From: a virus
IMG/VR virus record: IMGVR_UViG_3300027917_000048
Span: 1-64,000 of that record
Strand: one strand, 5' to 3'
DNA: 64,000 bases
The first letter of the stretch is position 1; the number at the start of each line of letters is the position of its first letter. The position numbers and the translations under genes were made by a program. Shown one piece after another: positions 27,383 through 36,111 of this stretch. The notes under the pieces were generated by a model that worked only from the letters and a program-made list of their open reading frames with translations, made no database searches and was not told the origin of the DNA.

Positions 27383-29119
27383 TTATGATACGATTGTATC
27401 CGTAGTTCTGATTGCCGTAATAGTGATACCACCTGATACCAGTTGAGCCGTAGTTTCAAATGGAATGATACCATACTGTCTTACTCTTGCAACCAAATAT
27501 CTATTAGATGCGTAAGTCAATTGTTGTTGTATTTGTGTAGCACCAGAAATTGTCTCTTCATCTATATAAGGTACATAACAAGTATCTGTTGGTCCTACGT
27601 ATTCTTTTGATGTAGTAGCATCTAAGAAAACTCTATTTGCTCCCCAAGATGAATAAGTGTATCTCTCTTCACTTATTCCTGTATCCACCACTCTAATTAC
27701 ACCAGATGCTGGAGTATCCGCAGGAAAAGCTGTGGTAATATAGATTTTATCTGCACCAGATGAAATAGTTCCAGAAACTACAAATTGAGATTTATCAATA
27801 GTTCGTGAACCCTGTCCAGTAGACTTAGCTACCAGAACTCTGTCTCCAACTCCAGCTTCCCATTCAAGTCCCCCAACAGTAATCGGTGCTTGTGTGGGTG
27901 GGTTTCTTGTAGTACCAGCACTATCAATAAGCTGATAGTTCTCTGAGTCATCTGCATCCATATTTTCGATCCAGATACCTCTAGCACCAAAGAAAGTACC
28001 ACCAGCAAATGAACCAAAGGGAGCTGCTTTAATTGGAGCATATGTACCTTCTTGTCCTACAACAGTGACGTATTGTTCACCATCCATACCATCAATTTCT
28101 GTAGTTTCTCCATCCCTAGCTACGTATTTAAGTCTTTCGTATACTTCATCCAGAGGTCTTCCACCACAATTGATGCTATAATCATAGTTTTGAACACCCG
28201 CTCCGTCACCAATATCCTTTGAATACGGACCTGCTGTACCAATTACAACGTCTGTCCAAGTTGTAACAGTTCCTTCAGCTGTTTGATTGTTTAGATCATT
28301 AGCTGTGGCTAAAGGCACAGCCTGTCTACCACCAGGACCTAAGTCAATCTCAAACCAGTCCCACAAGTGAGTCCAAGCTCTATCATAAACTTGAACATAA
28401 CCTGTGTCACCACCAGCTAGGGGTGTACCCAATTCTGTACCTGCTTCTTTGATAAGCACAAGAATATCAATATGTCCTGTATCCCACCAAGCAGATGTAC
28501 CAGTACCCCATTGTGACATTCTAACATCATCTCTAACAATATATAAAGTAGGAGTACCATAAAGAGTACCCAATGTATATAGGTTAGTCCATAAATTCTC
28601 TCCGGTAGCTGAATTACCATTAGCATCACCATCTGCTGAGCTACTTGAAATAGTCATTACAGATGGATCAGTAATAGAGCTTGTGGTTCTAATCCACCAT
28701 TTAGCTTCTGAGGCATTAATTTCTTCCCAATATAATAGCTCCCCTATAGGTGTGGCATCATCGTTTACTGTTTTACCAATATCAGATGCTTGTGCCATAG
28801 TGGAAATTCCATCCAAATATAGAACAGCAATCTCGCCATCCCATCCATTTGTTTGAATTGCACCACCCTTTAGAGTTTGTATCGTTTTCTCATCAATAAA
28901 CCAACCATTAATAAGTGTATAGTCAGTAGGAGTCTGTGCCGACATTGGTACAGGATTGTCCATCTGGTCTAGCTCATCAAAGGTATCTTGTAAAAACGAA
29001 TACAGAGCGTTTACAGAGAGCATATCAGCTTTCGGATGGGGAGGTGTCTCTGCCCCATCATATCTAATAATTTTATTTACATAGTCTATTGTAAAATCGC
29101 CAGTACTAATAGCTGCCAT
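27383..29119 (-). CDS. Large virion protein, unknown family
   Basis: A 578-residue protein with the N-terminal pattern FTIDYVNKIIRYDGAETPPHPKADMLSVNALYSFLQDTFDELDQMDNPVPMSAQTPTDYTLINGWFID, recalled from environmental phage structural proteins. The middle is beta-rich with many WDTG, GGDTGYVQVYDR and DGxDGE turns. The C-terminal 50 residues (YLVARVRQYGIIPFE... SGGITITAIRTTDTIVS) match in pattern the end of the 562-residue protein encoded next to it, suggesting a shared attachment domain. Likely a head or collar surface protein. Confidence 0.6.
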   Translation of the reverse strand: MAAISTGDFTIDYVNKIIRYDGAETPPHPKADMLSVNALYSFLQDTFDELDQMDNPVPMSAQTPTDYTLINGWFIDEKTIQTLKGGAIQTNGWDGEIAVLYLDGISTMAQASDIGKTVNDDATPIGELLYWEEINASEAKWWIRTTSSITDPSVMTISSSSADGDANGNSATGENLWTNLYTLGTLYGTPTLYIVRDDVRMSQWGTGTSAWWDTGHIDILVLIKEAGTELGTPLAGGDTGYVQVYDRAWTHLWDWFEIDLGPGGRQAVPLATANDLNNQTAEGTVTTWTDVVIGTAGPYSKDIGDGAGVQNYDYSINCGGRPLDEVYERLKYVARDGETTEIDGMDGEQYVTVVGQEGTYAPIKAAPFGSFAGGTFFGARGIWIENMDADDSENYQLIDSAGTTRNPPTQAPITVGGLEWEAGVGDRVLVAKSTGQGSRTIDKSQFVVSGTISSGADKIYITTAFPADTPASGVIRVVDTGISEERYTYSSWGANRVFLDATTSKEYVGPTDTCYVPYIDEETISGATQIQQQLTYASNRYLVARVRQYGIIPFETTAQLVSGGITITAIRTTDTIVS

Positions 29120-29136
29120 TTAATTTTTTCTCCATA

Positions 29137-30825
29137 TTAAGCTGCTATAATGTCTTGCGTCATAACAGCTGTTAAAGTAAATCCACCAGAATCTATTTCT
29201 CCAACAGCATCTATAGGATAATACCTAGTAGAACCAGTTGAGGATTTTCTAATTCTAATGTTAATGGGCATAGTTCCCAAATAATTATATGATTCCTGTG
29301 CCTGTCCTGCCGGAGTAGTATGCTCATTCATTAATTGAGTAACTTCTCCACTAGCTGTATAAATAGCTACAGCTACACCACTAATAGCATTACCAAAAAC
29401 ATCTTCTACATTTACTGTTAAATAAACTGCATTATCAATTGTATAGCCACTACCAACTAGAACGTGTACCGTACCCGGATCAGATGAATTTTCAATAGAT
29501 TCGATTGTAAGCCAATCAGAAGAGCTAGCACCACTAAAAGCAATATCATAATCATTACCAGCAAATTTTAAATTATCATATTGATAAGTTCCAGAAAGGG
29601 TATGTAAGATACCGTGTGGATTATAAGTTGCGTGAGTATTTGCAATAAAGAAACTGTTTTTAATATCTACGCCACTAGGAGTCCAAAAGAAAGAAAATCC
29701 AGTATAATCATTGTCTGTAGTATTTGAAAAAGTTGTGTTTCTGATTACAACTGGTCCGCCCGGATCAAACATTCCGCATTGATCTACAACACAACCATAA
29801 AGTTTATGATCCGAATCACCTAAAGCAGTTACTCCTCCAGCCATATATCTGAAAGTAGTTCCATAAAAATTGATTGCGTTAGCTGCGTTATTAGTATCGC
29901 CTAAACGTACTGTAGTATTATGTAATGCACTTCCTAGAAAAAGACTGGCATTTCGTCCTCTTGATGTATCTCCAGTACCTACCTGTACGCCATCAGTAAA
30001 TGATGTAGCATTGGTGGAATTACTTACTATATCAAGTCTAAAGAAATCATCACCAATAGCATCTACCCAACCACCACTATAATAATATTCTTGACTTACC
30101 CAACGAACAATTCTTTCAGTATCTGTAAAAGTAGTTCCGTTAGTGCTTTGATTGTCTCCAACCTCTAAGCGACCATAGGCATAATAAATGCCATCCCTTT
30201 CTTGTAAAATACCATAGACATTTGTTGAGGTATTCATATCAGCATCTACTACATCTTGCCAACCATCAGTGGATGTGCCATAAATTTTTAATCCCCACCC
30301 AACATCTATTCTATCAATAAATAAGTTATCTGCACGGGAAGAGCCTGTTGTTTCTACGCCTACTCCAAACCTACTAATAGAACTTATATCTGCACCACCA
30401 CCAATAGTAAATGTTGGAGTCTTTCTTGGGTCTAGTACAAACCTTTTCCAACCACCATTGTACCTATCTAAAGCATCCCCACCACCTACAACATAACAAT
30501 TGAAAGTTGTATCGCTGTCACCAACTAGTAAGTATAAACCATTATTAGCAACTAAATCTAAAATACCGGGAGTAGTGACATTTGCCCAAATAAAAACATG
30601 CTGTCCCTCATGTGTGCCACTGGCAGAAAAATCAAAAGAACCTGTACCAGAATAATCATACCAACCATAGCCATCTTTATTGTTGGCTTGGTATCCTACA
30701 GAGCCATTATATTGAATTTTGATTTCTGACCATGATTCGGGTGCAGAAATTGTATCACTGTCCCAATTAGTTGTATTTTCTGCTTCTGTTACATTAGTAC
30801 CATTGAAAATTACCGTAGCTGCCAA
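29137..30825 (-). CDS. Beta-helix virion protein
   Basis: A 562-residue protein. Residues about 250-430 show ladder-like short strands with N/T/G turns (RNASLFLGSALHNTTVRLGDTNNAANAINFYGTTFRYMAGGVTALGDSDHKLYGCVVDQC... VVIRNTTFSNTTDNDYTGFSFF), typical of a right-handed parallel beta helix. Residues about 460-510 look like an Ig/transthyretin-type domain (VYLTVNVEDVFGNAISGVAVAIYTASGE). The end (SGGFTLTAVMTQDIIAA) parallels the 578-residue neighbour. Beta-helix phage proteins often bind or cut polysaccharide; no catalytic pair could be assigned. Confidence 0.6.
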   Translation of the reverse strand: MAATVIFNGTNVTEAENTTNWDSDTISAPESWSEIKIQYNGSVGYQANNKDGYGWYDYSGTGSFDFSASGTHEGQHVFIWANVTTPGILDLVANNGLYLLVGDSDTTFNCYVVGGGDALDRYNGGWKRFVLDPRKTPTFTIGGGADISSISRFGVGVETTGSSRADNLFIDRIDVGWGLKIYGTSTDGWQDVVDADMNTSTNVYGILQERDGIYYAYGRLEVGDNQSTNGTTFTDTERIVRWVSQEYYYSGGWVDAIGDDFFRLDIVSNSTNATSFTDGVQVGTGDTSRGRNASLFLGSALHNTTVRLGDTNNAANAINFYGTTFRYMAGGVTALGDSDHKLYGCVVDQCGMFDPGGPVVIRNTTFSNTTDNDYTGFSFFWTPSGVDIKNSFFIANTHATYNPHGILHTLSGTYQYDNLKFAGNDYDIAFSGASSSDWLTIESIENSSDPGTVHVLVGSGYTIDNAVYLTVNVEDVFGNAISGVAVAIYTASGEVTQLMNEHTTPAGQAQESYNYLGTMPINIRIRKSSTGSTRYYPIDAVGEIDSGGFTLTAVMTQDIIAA

Positions 30826-30826
30826 T

Positions 30827-31030
30827 TTACGCCTCTAATTCAAAATCTGGATTGTTATCCATAAATTCAGATAAAAGCCACCACTCTGTCCAAGTGGACT
30901 GTTTTCCAATAACTTCTACTTCAACATATTCCTCCATTACAGTACCTCCTGTAATATCTGGAGACTCGTGTTGAATTATTTTTATAGAATCTATTTTCTT
31001 TTTCTTACCATTCAATCCCATTACTTTCAT
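30827..31030 (-). CDS. Small acidic protein, unknown
   Basis: A 67-residue protein from the ATG at 31030, which overlaps the stop of the glycosyltransferase gene (ATGA). The frame is open 18 codons further upstream inside that gene, but the ATGA coupling is the usual arrangement here. Short strands (IDSIKIIQHESPDITGG; EEYVEVEVIGK) precede an acidic helical tail with WTEWWLLSEFMDNNPDFELEA. No family recognised. Confidence 0.55.
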   Translation of the reverse strand: MKVMGLNGKKKKIDSIKIIQHESPDITGGTVMEEYVEVEVIGKQSTWTEWWLLSEFMDNNPDFELEA

Positions 31031-32211
31031 ATGTTCATTACTCTCTTGAATATTTCTGCCCATTGATCTGCTATATTCATCCAATTATATTCAGGTCTGG
31101 AAAACTTTTCTATTCCTTTCACAGATAATTCTTCATATAATTCTTTATCTTCATATATTTTTTGTAATTGAGTAGCTACATCTTCTGGTCTAACCACAGT
31201 ACCTACAGTCTCAATTCTCTCGAAAGTTTGGTGCATTGTAGTTGGAATTAATAAACCAATATCTGAATAAATTTCTCTACTAGCACTATTATCTGAAACT
31301 ATTTGTGGTGCTCCAGTAATAGCGTGCTCCATACTAGGTAATCCCCAACCTTCCCCCATACTGGTATTTAAACCAACATCCGTACTATTATAAACTAAAT
31401 TTAAACGATTCTCTGGTATCTTTTGTACTCCTTCTTCCATGCTGGTTAACAAAAGTCTGTGAGACATTCCGTATCTCTCTGCAAGTTTAGGAATATTCCA
31501 GCCAACGTCCCTTATTCCTGCATGGTGGTAGTATCTGATATTTGTTGGTTTATCTTCAGCAAATAGGGAAAATCCTTCTAAAGCTAGGTCTAATCTTTTT
31601 CTTGGTTGATTTCTATTTGCATTTAATACTATGAAAGAATCTTCGCTCCAAAGTTCTTCTACGTTTGGATAAGAGATTTTTCTAAGTTCTGTTTTTGGCA
31701 TCATTAACTTGTAAAAAGTTTCTGTATCTATTCCGTGTGGAATTATTTCAAAATCTATATCTTTTGGTGCGGCTTCCTTGGCAACCTCATATCCAAACTT
31801 AGTATAAACAACAGCTTGAGATACTATATCAAAATTTTCAAACCAACGTTTATCAAACTCTTCCCCATCTACTGGAAAATAAATAACTACTGGAGGTACG
31901 GGATCAAACTGTCTTTTGATTTCATTTAAGTATTCATTAATCATCCAAAGATCATTTAATATGAAAATCATATCTATCTTAGCTGTTTTAAATTCCCGTA
32001 TTCTATCCATCCCATAAACGTTTCCTCTTATTGGTGCAGGAAACATCATCCAATTATAAGGATGAGGATCGCCCCAATAGTTTACCGCTAAGTGCATTAC
32101 CTGAAAAATTTCAGAATCTAGGTTTTTAATGATCGAGTGTGCTACTCTAGAAAATCCTGTAGGTGTTACTCCATCGGAAATCCAGAGGATTCGTTTTCTT
32201 TCTTGTTCCAT
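31027..32211 (-). CDS. GT-B glycosyltransferase (family 4-like)
   Basis: A 394-residue protein with the two-Rossmann GT-B layout. The N-terminal half starts RILWISDGVTPTGFSRVAHSII (glycine-rich acceptor loop) and contains IPHGIDTETF near residue 158. The C-terminal half has FIVLNANRNQPRKRLDLALEGF, the donor-binding NSTDVGLNTSMGEGWGLPSMEHAITGAPQIVSDNSASREI (the E-x7-E-like region) and a C-terminal helix. Such enzymes move a nucleotide-activated sugar to an acceptor in the cytoplasm. It lies among head-connector and surface-fibre genes, so virion protein glycosylation is a reasonable hypothesis. SAM or DNA-modifying motifs are absent. Confidence 0.82.
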   Translation of the reverse strand: MEQERKRILWISDGVTPTGFSRVAHSIIKNLDSEIFQVMHLAVNYWGDPHPYNWMMFPAPIRGNVYGMDRIREFKTAKIDMIFILNDLWMINEYLNEIKRQFDPVPPVVIYFPVDGEEFDKRWFENFDIVSQAVVYTKFGYEVAKEAAPKDIDFEIIPHGIDTETFYKLMMPKTELRKISYPNVEELWSEDSFIVLNANRNQPRKRLDLALEGFSLFAEDKPTNIRYYHHAGIRDVGWNIPKLAERYGMSHRLLLTSMEEGVQKIPENRLNLVYNSTDVGLNTSMGEGWGLPSMEHAITGAPQIVSDNSASREIYSDIGLLIPTTMHQTFERIETVGTVVRPEDVATQLQKIYEDKELYEELSVKGIEKFSRPEYNWMNIADQWAEIFKRVMNI

Positions 32212-32333
32212 TTTTCTCCATTCCTTTCTTTACAAATTTTATTTAAAATCCAAGCCAACAGTACTGTCAATACTGCTGGAGTTAGTATCCTTAGTATACA
32301 GAGTATACAAATTCCAAACCATTCTAAGTGCAT
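32166..32333 (-). CDS. Small single-span membrane protein overlapping the glycosyltransferase start
   Basis: A 55-residue frame whose ATG overlaps the stop of the connector gene (TAATG) and whose last 46 bases overlap the glycosyltransferase gene. Residues about 6-30 (FGICILCILRILTPAVLTVLLAWIL) form one membrane span, followed by a basic tail (NKICKERNGEKWNKKE). Coupling at both ends supports expression. It might hold the transferase at the membrane; this is inference. Confidence 0.5.
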   Translation of the reverse strand: MHLEWFGICILCILRILTPAVLTVLLAWILNKICKERNGEKWNKKENESSGFPME

Positions 32334-32839
32334 TAAAATTTTCCCATATTCTCAAAAGTATTCTGCTTATATCCGGGTAAACTACCTTTTATAGCTTGGG
32401 CTAGTTTACTAGTTGGTGCAGAAAGAATCATACTCAATTCTTCCCAATCTTTCTGTAAAGATATTTGTTTAGAACGTGATCCTTCTAAGTTTGAAAAAGA
32501 TATTTCAGCGTCTTTCCAAGAACTGGCGTTCCAAGAATTATTTTCTAAACTGCCCTCCTTTATAATAATAGATGCCATCAACAATATAGGTCTTTCATCT
32601 TGCATCTCTATTACCGGAGGTTCTGATAAAACAAAAGTATGATTTGAATTTCTTGATACCAAATGTGTAGACATATCTATTAAATACTTTAAATTCCACC
32701 ATCTTCCTAAAGATTTAATAGCCATTTCGAGAGAAACTTCTAACCACTCACTAGCATACCTATAACTAGATGGGTCAATATCTCCTAAGTGTAATCTTAA
32801 CTCTGGTAAAAGATAATCAATCGTAGTAGTTTGTGCCAT
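32333..32839 (-). CDS. Head-tail connector (adaptor) protein
   Basis: A 168-residue protein beginning DYLLPELRLHLGDIDPSSYRYASEWLEVSLEMAIKSLGRWWN, a pattern recalled from head-completion adaptors of environmental siphoviruses, with helices typical of the gp6/gp15-like adaptor fold. A central LMASIIIKEGSLENNSWNASSWKDAEISFSNLEGSR segment also fits. Such proteins form a 12-fold ring under the portal. Location two genes after the major capsid protein supports this. Confidence 0.65.
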   Translation of the reverse strand: MAQTTTIDYLLPELRLHLGDIDPSSYRYASEWLEVSLEMAIKSLGRWWNLKYLIDMSTHLVSRNSNHTFVLSEPPVIEMQDERPILLMASIIIKEGSLENNSWNASSWKDAEISFSNLEGSRSKQISLQKDWEELSMILSAPTSKLAQAIKGSLPGYKQNTFENMGKF

Positions 32840-33355
32840 TTAGTTCACCATTTGTGGGGGTTCTGGTAATCCTTGTACTTCAGATAATCTTCCTTTTATT
32901 AGATTAACTATTTTCTCTGATTTTTCTTCTTTTTCTGCTAGAACTAACAGTCTATATAAAGGAGCTTCTGATGTCATTTTATTTACCCCAGCTTGTAGAG
33001 TAAAAAACTTAGAGGAAATTAATTTCTCAAGTTCTTTATCTGACATATTGTTTGCTTTTTCCTCTTCAGAAACTTCTTTATCTTCTGGTTTAGTGTACTC
33101 AATTAAGTACCCTCTTTCAAAGTGCTGTTTGTTAGCTGAACGTATATATTTATCTTCTTTTGCGTTCCAAACCTCTACAACAGCATTATCAGAGAAATTA
33201 TCTTCCCCGCTTAAAACAATCCCTAATGACTCAAGGTTATTAAAGGGATTTAGAATTTTTACGTACACCTGACCGAGTACAGTTTTTCTATATGATTTGT
33301 ATGGTTTCTCTGTCTGAGTAGAAGAGAAATCAGCCGCTTCCAAGTTAGTGTCCAT
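32840..33355 (-). CDS. Head-region protein, unknown
   Basis: A 171-residue protein directly after the capsid gene. The first 90 residues are beta-rich (GQVYVKILNPFNNLESLGIVLSG; AVVEVWNAKEDKYIRSANKQHFERGYLIEYTKPE) and the remainder is helical and charged (EEEKANNMSDKELEKLISSKFFTLQAGVNKM). It could be a minor capsid, connector-loading or capsid-binding protein. An AAAGGAG site precedes the ATG. No family is named. Confidence 0.55.
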   Translation of the reverse strand: MDTNLEAADFSSTQTEKPYKSYRKTVLGQVYVKILNPFNNLESLGIVLSGEDNFSDNAVVEVWNAKEDKYIRSANKQHFERGYLIEYTKPEDKEVSEEEKANNMSDKELEKLISSKFFTLQAGVNKMTSEAPLYRLLVLAEKEEKSEKIVNLIKGRLSEVQGLPEPPQMVN

Positions 33356-33470
33356 TTATCAATCTCCTTTCCATCTTAAATTTTATGAAGGGAAGTTCCG
33401 TAATCAGTACGGACACCTTTTTGCCTACCTTCCCATCTCGGCATCTCTTTGTGCAAGAGAGTAAAGTCAA
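33356..33470 (-). terminator. Structured intergenic region after the major capsid gene
   Basis: 115 bases without a gene. Outer arms GGGAAG (33391-33396) and CTTCCC (near 33430) enclose a hairpin TCCGTA/TACGGA around 33403-33416, and another short stem (TCTCTT/AAGAGA) lies near 33442-33460. No long T-run follows in leftward reading. This is more like a processing or stabilising structure or a weak attenuator that separates abundant capsid mRNA from downstream genes. Confidence 0.45.
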
Positions 33471-34394
33471 TTAGCTAATCCCACCGATGACATAGATTCC
33501 GTCAGCTTTCCAGATCATAAGACCGAATCTCTGATAGAATTCTAAGTTCCATTGTGGAGGGGTAGGTCGCATATCTGTCCATTCTTTATAGTTTACATCA
33601 CCATAAGTAATGAATTCTCCGACCTTCTCTCCAATAACGAGAACCTTGTCTTCAGGGATAAAGGCGTTATAGTCTTCAAAGTTGTCATAAATCTGATCGA
33701 TGGCAACAATGGGAGCACCATACCAACTTCCAAGCCAACCAGTTCGCATGATTTCCTGTAGCTGAGGATCAAGTCCTCTCCACATAGCATCTGACCCGAC
33801 GGTATTACCGTCATTCCAGAATCCACCAAACTGAGTAATTGGAGTTAGTGCCGCACGAGAACCAACAACAGCTTTAGTTCCAGAAGTAGTGCGATTGACA
33901 TAATCAATAGCGTTCTTCAAAAGAGTAGCTGTAAGCGATCCTCCAGCATCTATGAAGTTATTGGGGGTATTGGAAGCTGTCCAGATTGAAGTAAGAGCTG
34001 TAAATACTTTCTGTTGGAAAGTATCTTTCAGTTTAGCGAGCATTTCACCACGAATCTCTTCAACTGTTCCAATATCTCCGGCGTTCATCTCCCATTCATT
34101 AAACGTAACACCTACGTCTAATCCGTCAAGTAAGTAATTGGCTCTCTCGTACACAGTGATTTCACTTTTCAGATGAATTGATCCGGGTACTAACGTATAA
34201 ACTTTAATACCTTTTCTCAATTTCTTAACAAGGGAATCACCCTCCTTGAGTGAACGAGAATCCAGTAACATACTAACAAAATCGACGGTAATGTGTCCGG
34301 GTTCTAGCCATTCAACAAACATTTGAGCCAAAGCTTCTCTGTTTTCCTTATCCTTTACAGCACTTGCTAAGGCTACCTTTAATTTTTCATCCAT
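33471..34394 (-). CDS. Major capsid protein (HK97 fold)
   Basis: A 307-residue protein, small for a major capsid protein but with the expected features: an N-terminal helical part, the E-loop-like KGIKVYTLVPGSIHLKSEITVYERANYLLDG, a spine helix (TVEEIRGEMLAKLKDTFQQKVFTALTSIW), then KNAIDYVNRTTSGTKAVVGSRAAL and a C-terminal P/A-domain part (GAPIVAIDQIYDNF; DKVLVIGEKVGEFITYGDVNYKEW). It follows protease/scaffold and decoration genes in the usual order. By eye the gene is less AT-rich than its neighbours, as often for the most abundant protein. No long N-terminal delta domain is present, consistent with a separate scaffold. Confidence 0.82.
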   Translation of the reverse strand: MDEKLKVALASAVKDKENREALAQMFVEWLEPGHITVDFVSMLLDSRSLKEGDSLVKKLRKGIKVYTLVPGSIHLKSEITVYERANYLLDGLDVGVTFNEWEMNAGDIGTVEEIRGEMLAKLKDTFQQKVFTALTSIWTASNTPNNFIDAGGSLTATLLKNAIDYVNRTTSGTKAVVGSRAALTPITQFGGFWNDGNTVGSDAMWRGLDPQLQEIMRTGWLGSWYGAPIVAIDQIYDNFEDYNAFIPEDKVLVIGEKVGEFITYGDVNYKEWTDMRPTPPQWNLEFYQRFGLMIWKADGIYVIGGIS

Positions 34395-34418
34395 TTTTAG
34401 CGTATTCCTCCTAAAATT

Positions 34419-34982
34419 TTAGTAATTAATTCGGAAGGTTAAGTTTAGATCACTATCTACTTCCATAACCTGTGCGAAAGTAGCAGAAGCAGAGTACTTC
34501 AGCTTACCAGCATCGGCTTCACTATCTGAACTGGTATCAGCAACAGCCAGAAATGCTCCCGGTACAACGTCAGCACTATAAACATATTCACCAGACCAAA
34601 CAGTAAACACACCCGGACCAAAGGCTAATGCCAAATAACCGGATGGAATAGTTAGTCCTTTCTTATTGCTTAGTGGCGTAAGATGTACGTCAGCATTAAA
34701 TGGTACATTTGCCGCACCATCAAATCCATACCTCAATGAGGTATTGGCAACTGTGGGCATAGGAATAAAGATTGGAGGTTCAGTATTGTCCACAGCAAAG
34801 GTCAAACAAAAGCGAGCTGCCGCAGCTTCTGTAGAATCATCGGGTAACTTCACACCCGGCAAGTCCTCTCTACTACCGTAGTCGTGACTTTGTGAATGAG
34901 AAGTCAAGAGAACCATTCTACCTTCTGGAATGGCTTCTGTAGTTAATACACCCGTAATATCGGTATATTTATTGATTTCCAT
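34419..34982 (-). CDS. Capsid decoration/stabilisation protein
   Basis: A 187-residue beta-rich protein between the protease/scaffold and major capsid genes. It begins with a short helix-free arm (YTDITGVLTTEAIPEGRMVLLTS) and has a compact domain with GYLALAFGPGVFTVWSGEYVYSADVVPGAFLAVADTSSD. This matches the place and style of head decoration proteins (lambda gpD-like or similar) that clamp the expanded shell. Assigned by synteny and fold-like pattern. Confidence 0.6.
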   Translation of the reverse strand: MEINKYTDITGVLTTEAIPEGRMVLLTSHSQSHDYGSREDLPGVKLPDDSTEAAAARFCLTFAVDNTEPPIFIPMPTVANTSLRYGFDGAANVPFNADVHLTPLSNKKGLTIPSGYLALAFGPGVFTVWSGEYVYSADVVPGAFLAVADTSSDSEADAGKLKYSASATFAQVMEVDSDLNLTFRINY

Positions 34983-34998
34983 TATTTATATCTCCTCT

Positions 34999-36003
34999 CT
35001 ATTGAGAAACCGTTTGTTCTTTGAGTGCCTTTCCAAGCTCTCTCCCTACAAGACGTTTCTCCTGTTTATTTCTAGCATTAGGAATTTGTAGTCCAGCTTC
35101 ATCGTCTTCCTCTTCTTCTTCATCTTCTTCCTTAGCAGAAAAAGCGACAATTTCTTGCAACATGAATTCTAGGTCTTCCTGAGCCATAGCGAGTAGACGT
35201 TCTTTATTTTCATAGAAATATTCTTCGTCTTTCTCTACTCCAGCCTCAGTAAACTGTGCCTTGATAGCTTCCAAAGCCTTCTCTTCTTCGATTTCTCGAT
35301 CAATTTCTGCTTTGAATTCTCTCAATTCCTCAAGTTCTGAAGCCTGTCCTTCAAGTCCTTTCAATTGTTCTTTAAGAGTTTCAATTTCTTCCTGAGCTTT
35401 AGACAATAATTCTTTGGTGTCTTCCAATTCCTTTTGTGTTTTCTCTAACTCGTCCAAGTCAGTATCCTCCTTTTTTTCGCTAGCTACTTGTATCACTGGA
35501 GTTCTACCCTTATAAGCTGGTAAATCAACAAGTGTTGCAGCTCTTAGAGTAACTCCATGAAGATTCTCAGTACCGTCATCCTCATAAGAAGATGCCGTAT
35601 ATCCTAATTCCCAACTAATGTTTAAAGGACGCTTATTAATATAAGCTTCTTTAATTATTTTTACATCATCGGGTCTTTCTTCCGACCATAGAGCAGCTAG
35701 TCCTCTTATTTGATTGTCATTTTCTTGCAGATGAGTGATGACTCCTAGAGGTTCAGAGAGTTCGTGTCCCTGCTTAATTCCTCCACGAGCCATTTTTAAC
35801 GGAGTGAAGAACCCCGTTCTGATAACATTTTCAAATTCTTCTTTAGGAATTCTTTGCCTGTTAGCATTTGGTTCATCATCTGTTAGTATAAATTTTAAGT
35901 AATTGAATGAGTGGTTTGCAGCTATAGCAGCTTCAGCTAGCTGCTCATCGTCTTCATCTACAAAATCCACAGTATATTTTTTGATAATAGTTTTTTCATC
36001 CAT
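34999..36003 (-). CDS. Capsid maturation protease fused to scaffold
   Basis: A 334-residue protein. Residues about 35-175 resemble the S78/U35 prohead protease core: GHELSEPLGVITHLQENDNQIRGLAALWSEE (the histidine of GHE is the likely catalytic base) and LNISWELGY, where the usual LSIGF-type serine motif occurs, then GVTLRAATLVDLPAYKGRTPV. Residues about 185-270 are a long coiled coil typical of scaffold, followed by an acidic EEDEEEEEDDEAG tract and a basic end (ARNKQEKRLVGRELGKAL) that could bind capsid subunits. It is the first gene after a promoter and a 5-prime hairpin. Confidence 0.75.
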   Translation of the reverse strand: MDEKTIIKKYTVDFVDEDDEQLAEAAIAANHSFNYLKFILTDDEPNANRQRIPKEEFENVIRTGFFTPLKMARGGIKQGHELSEPLGVITHLQENDNQIRGLAALWSEERPDDVKIIKEAYINKRPLNISWELGYTASSYEDDGTENLHGVTLRAATLVDLPAYKGRTPVIQVASEKKEDTDLDELEKTQKELEDTKELLSKAQEEIETLKEQLKGLEGQASELEELREFKAEIDREIEEEKALEAIKAQFTEAGVEKDEEYFYENKERLLAMAQEDLEFMLQEIVAFSAKEEDEEEEEDDEAGLQIPNARNKQEKRLVGRELGKALKEQTVSQ

Positions 36004-36015
36004 TAGTAACTCCTA

Positions 36016-36037
36016 AATAGGTAAAATTTTACCTATT
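36016..36037 (-). promoter_or_regulatory. Perfect 22-bp palindrome at the 5-prime end of the capsid mRNA
   Basis: Arms AATAGGTAAAA and TTTTACCTATT meet without a spacer. In leftward RNA the hairpin would start about 5 bases after the predicted transcription start (near 36042) and end just before the AGGAG site of the protease/scaffold gene. It may stabilise the mRNA or serve as a DNA operator; the sequence supports either. Confidence 0.6.
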
Positions 36038-36048
36038 CTCTCATTAAT

Positions 36049-36084
36049 ATTATACCACATTTTGATTAAAAGTGGCTAAAATTG
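36049..36084 (-). promoter_or_regulatory. Late promoter for the capsid genes
   Basis: Leftward -10 TATAAT at 36054-36049 preceded by TGG (extended -10) inside AAAATGTGGTATAAT. The octamer CAATTTTA lies at 36084-36077, exactly 22 bases upstream of the -10, as at the second late promoter near 46723. No -35 hexamer matches consensus. The region 36004-36111 holds no gene. Confidence 0.65.
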
Positions 36085-36111
36085 ATTTATTTTCTGAAAT
36101 TTTTGCAAAAT

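Noticed and set aside
30827-31084. Longer start at 31084 for the small acidic protein
   Set aside because: It would overlap the glycosyltransferase by 58 bases; the ATG at 31030 is coupled by ATGA to its stop.
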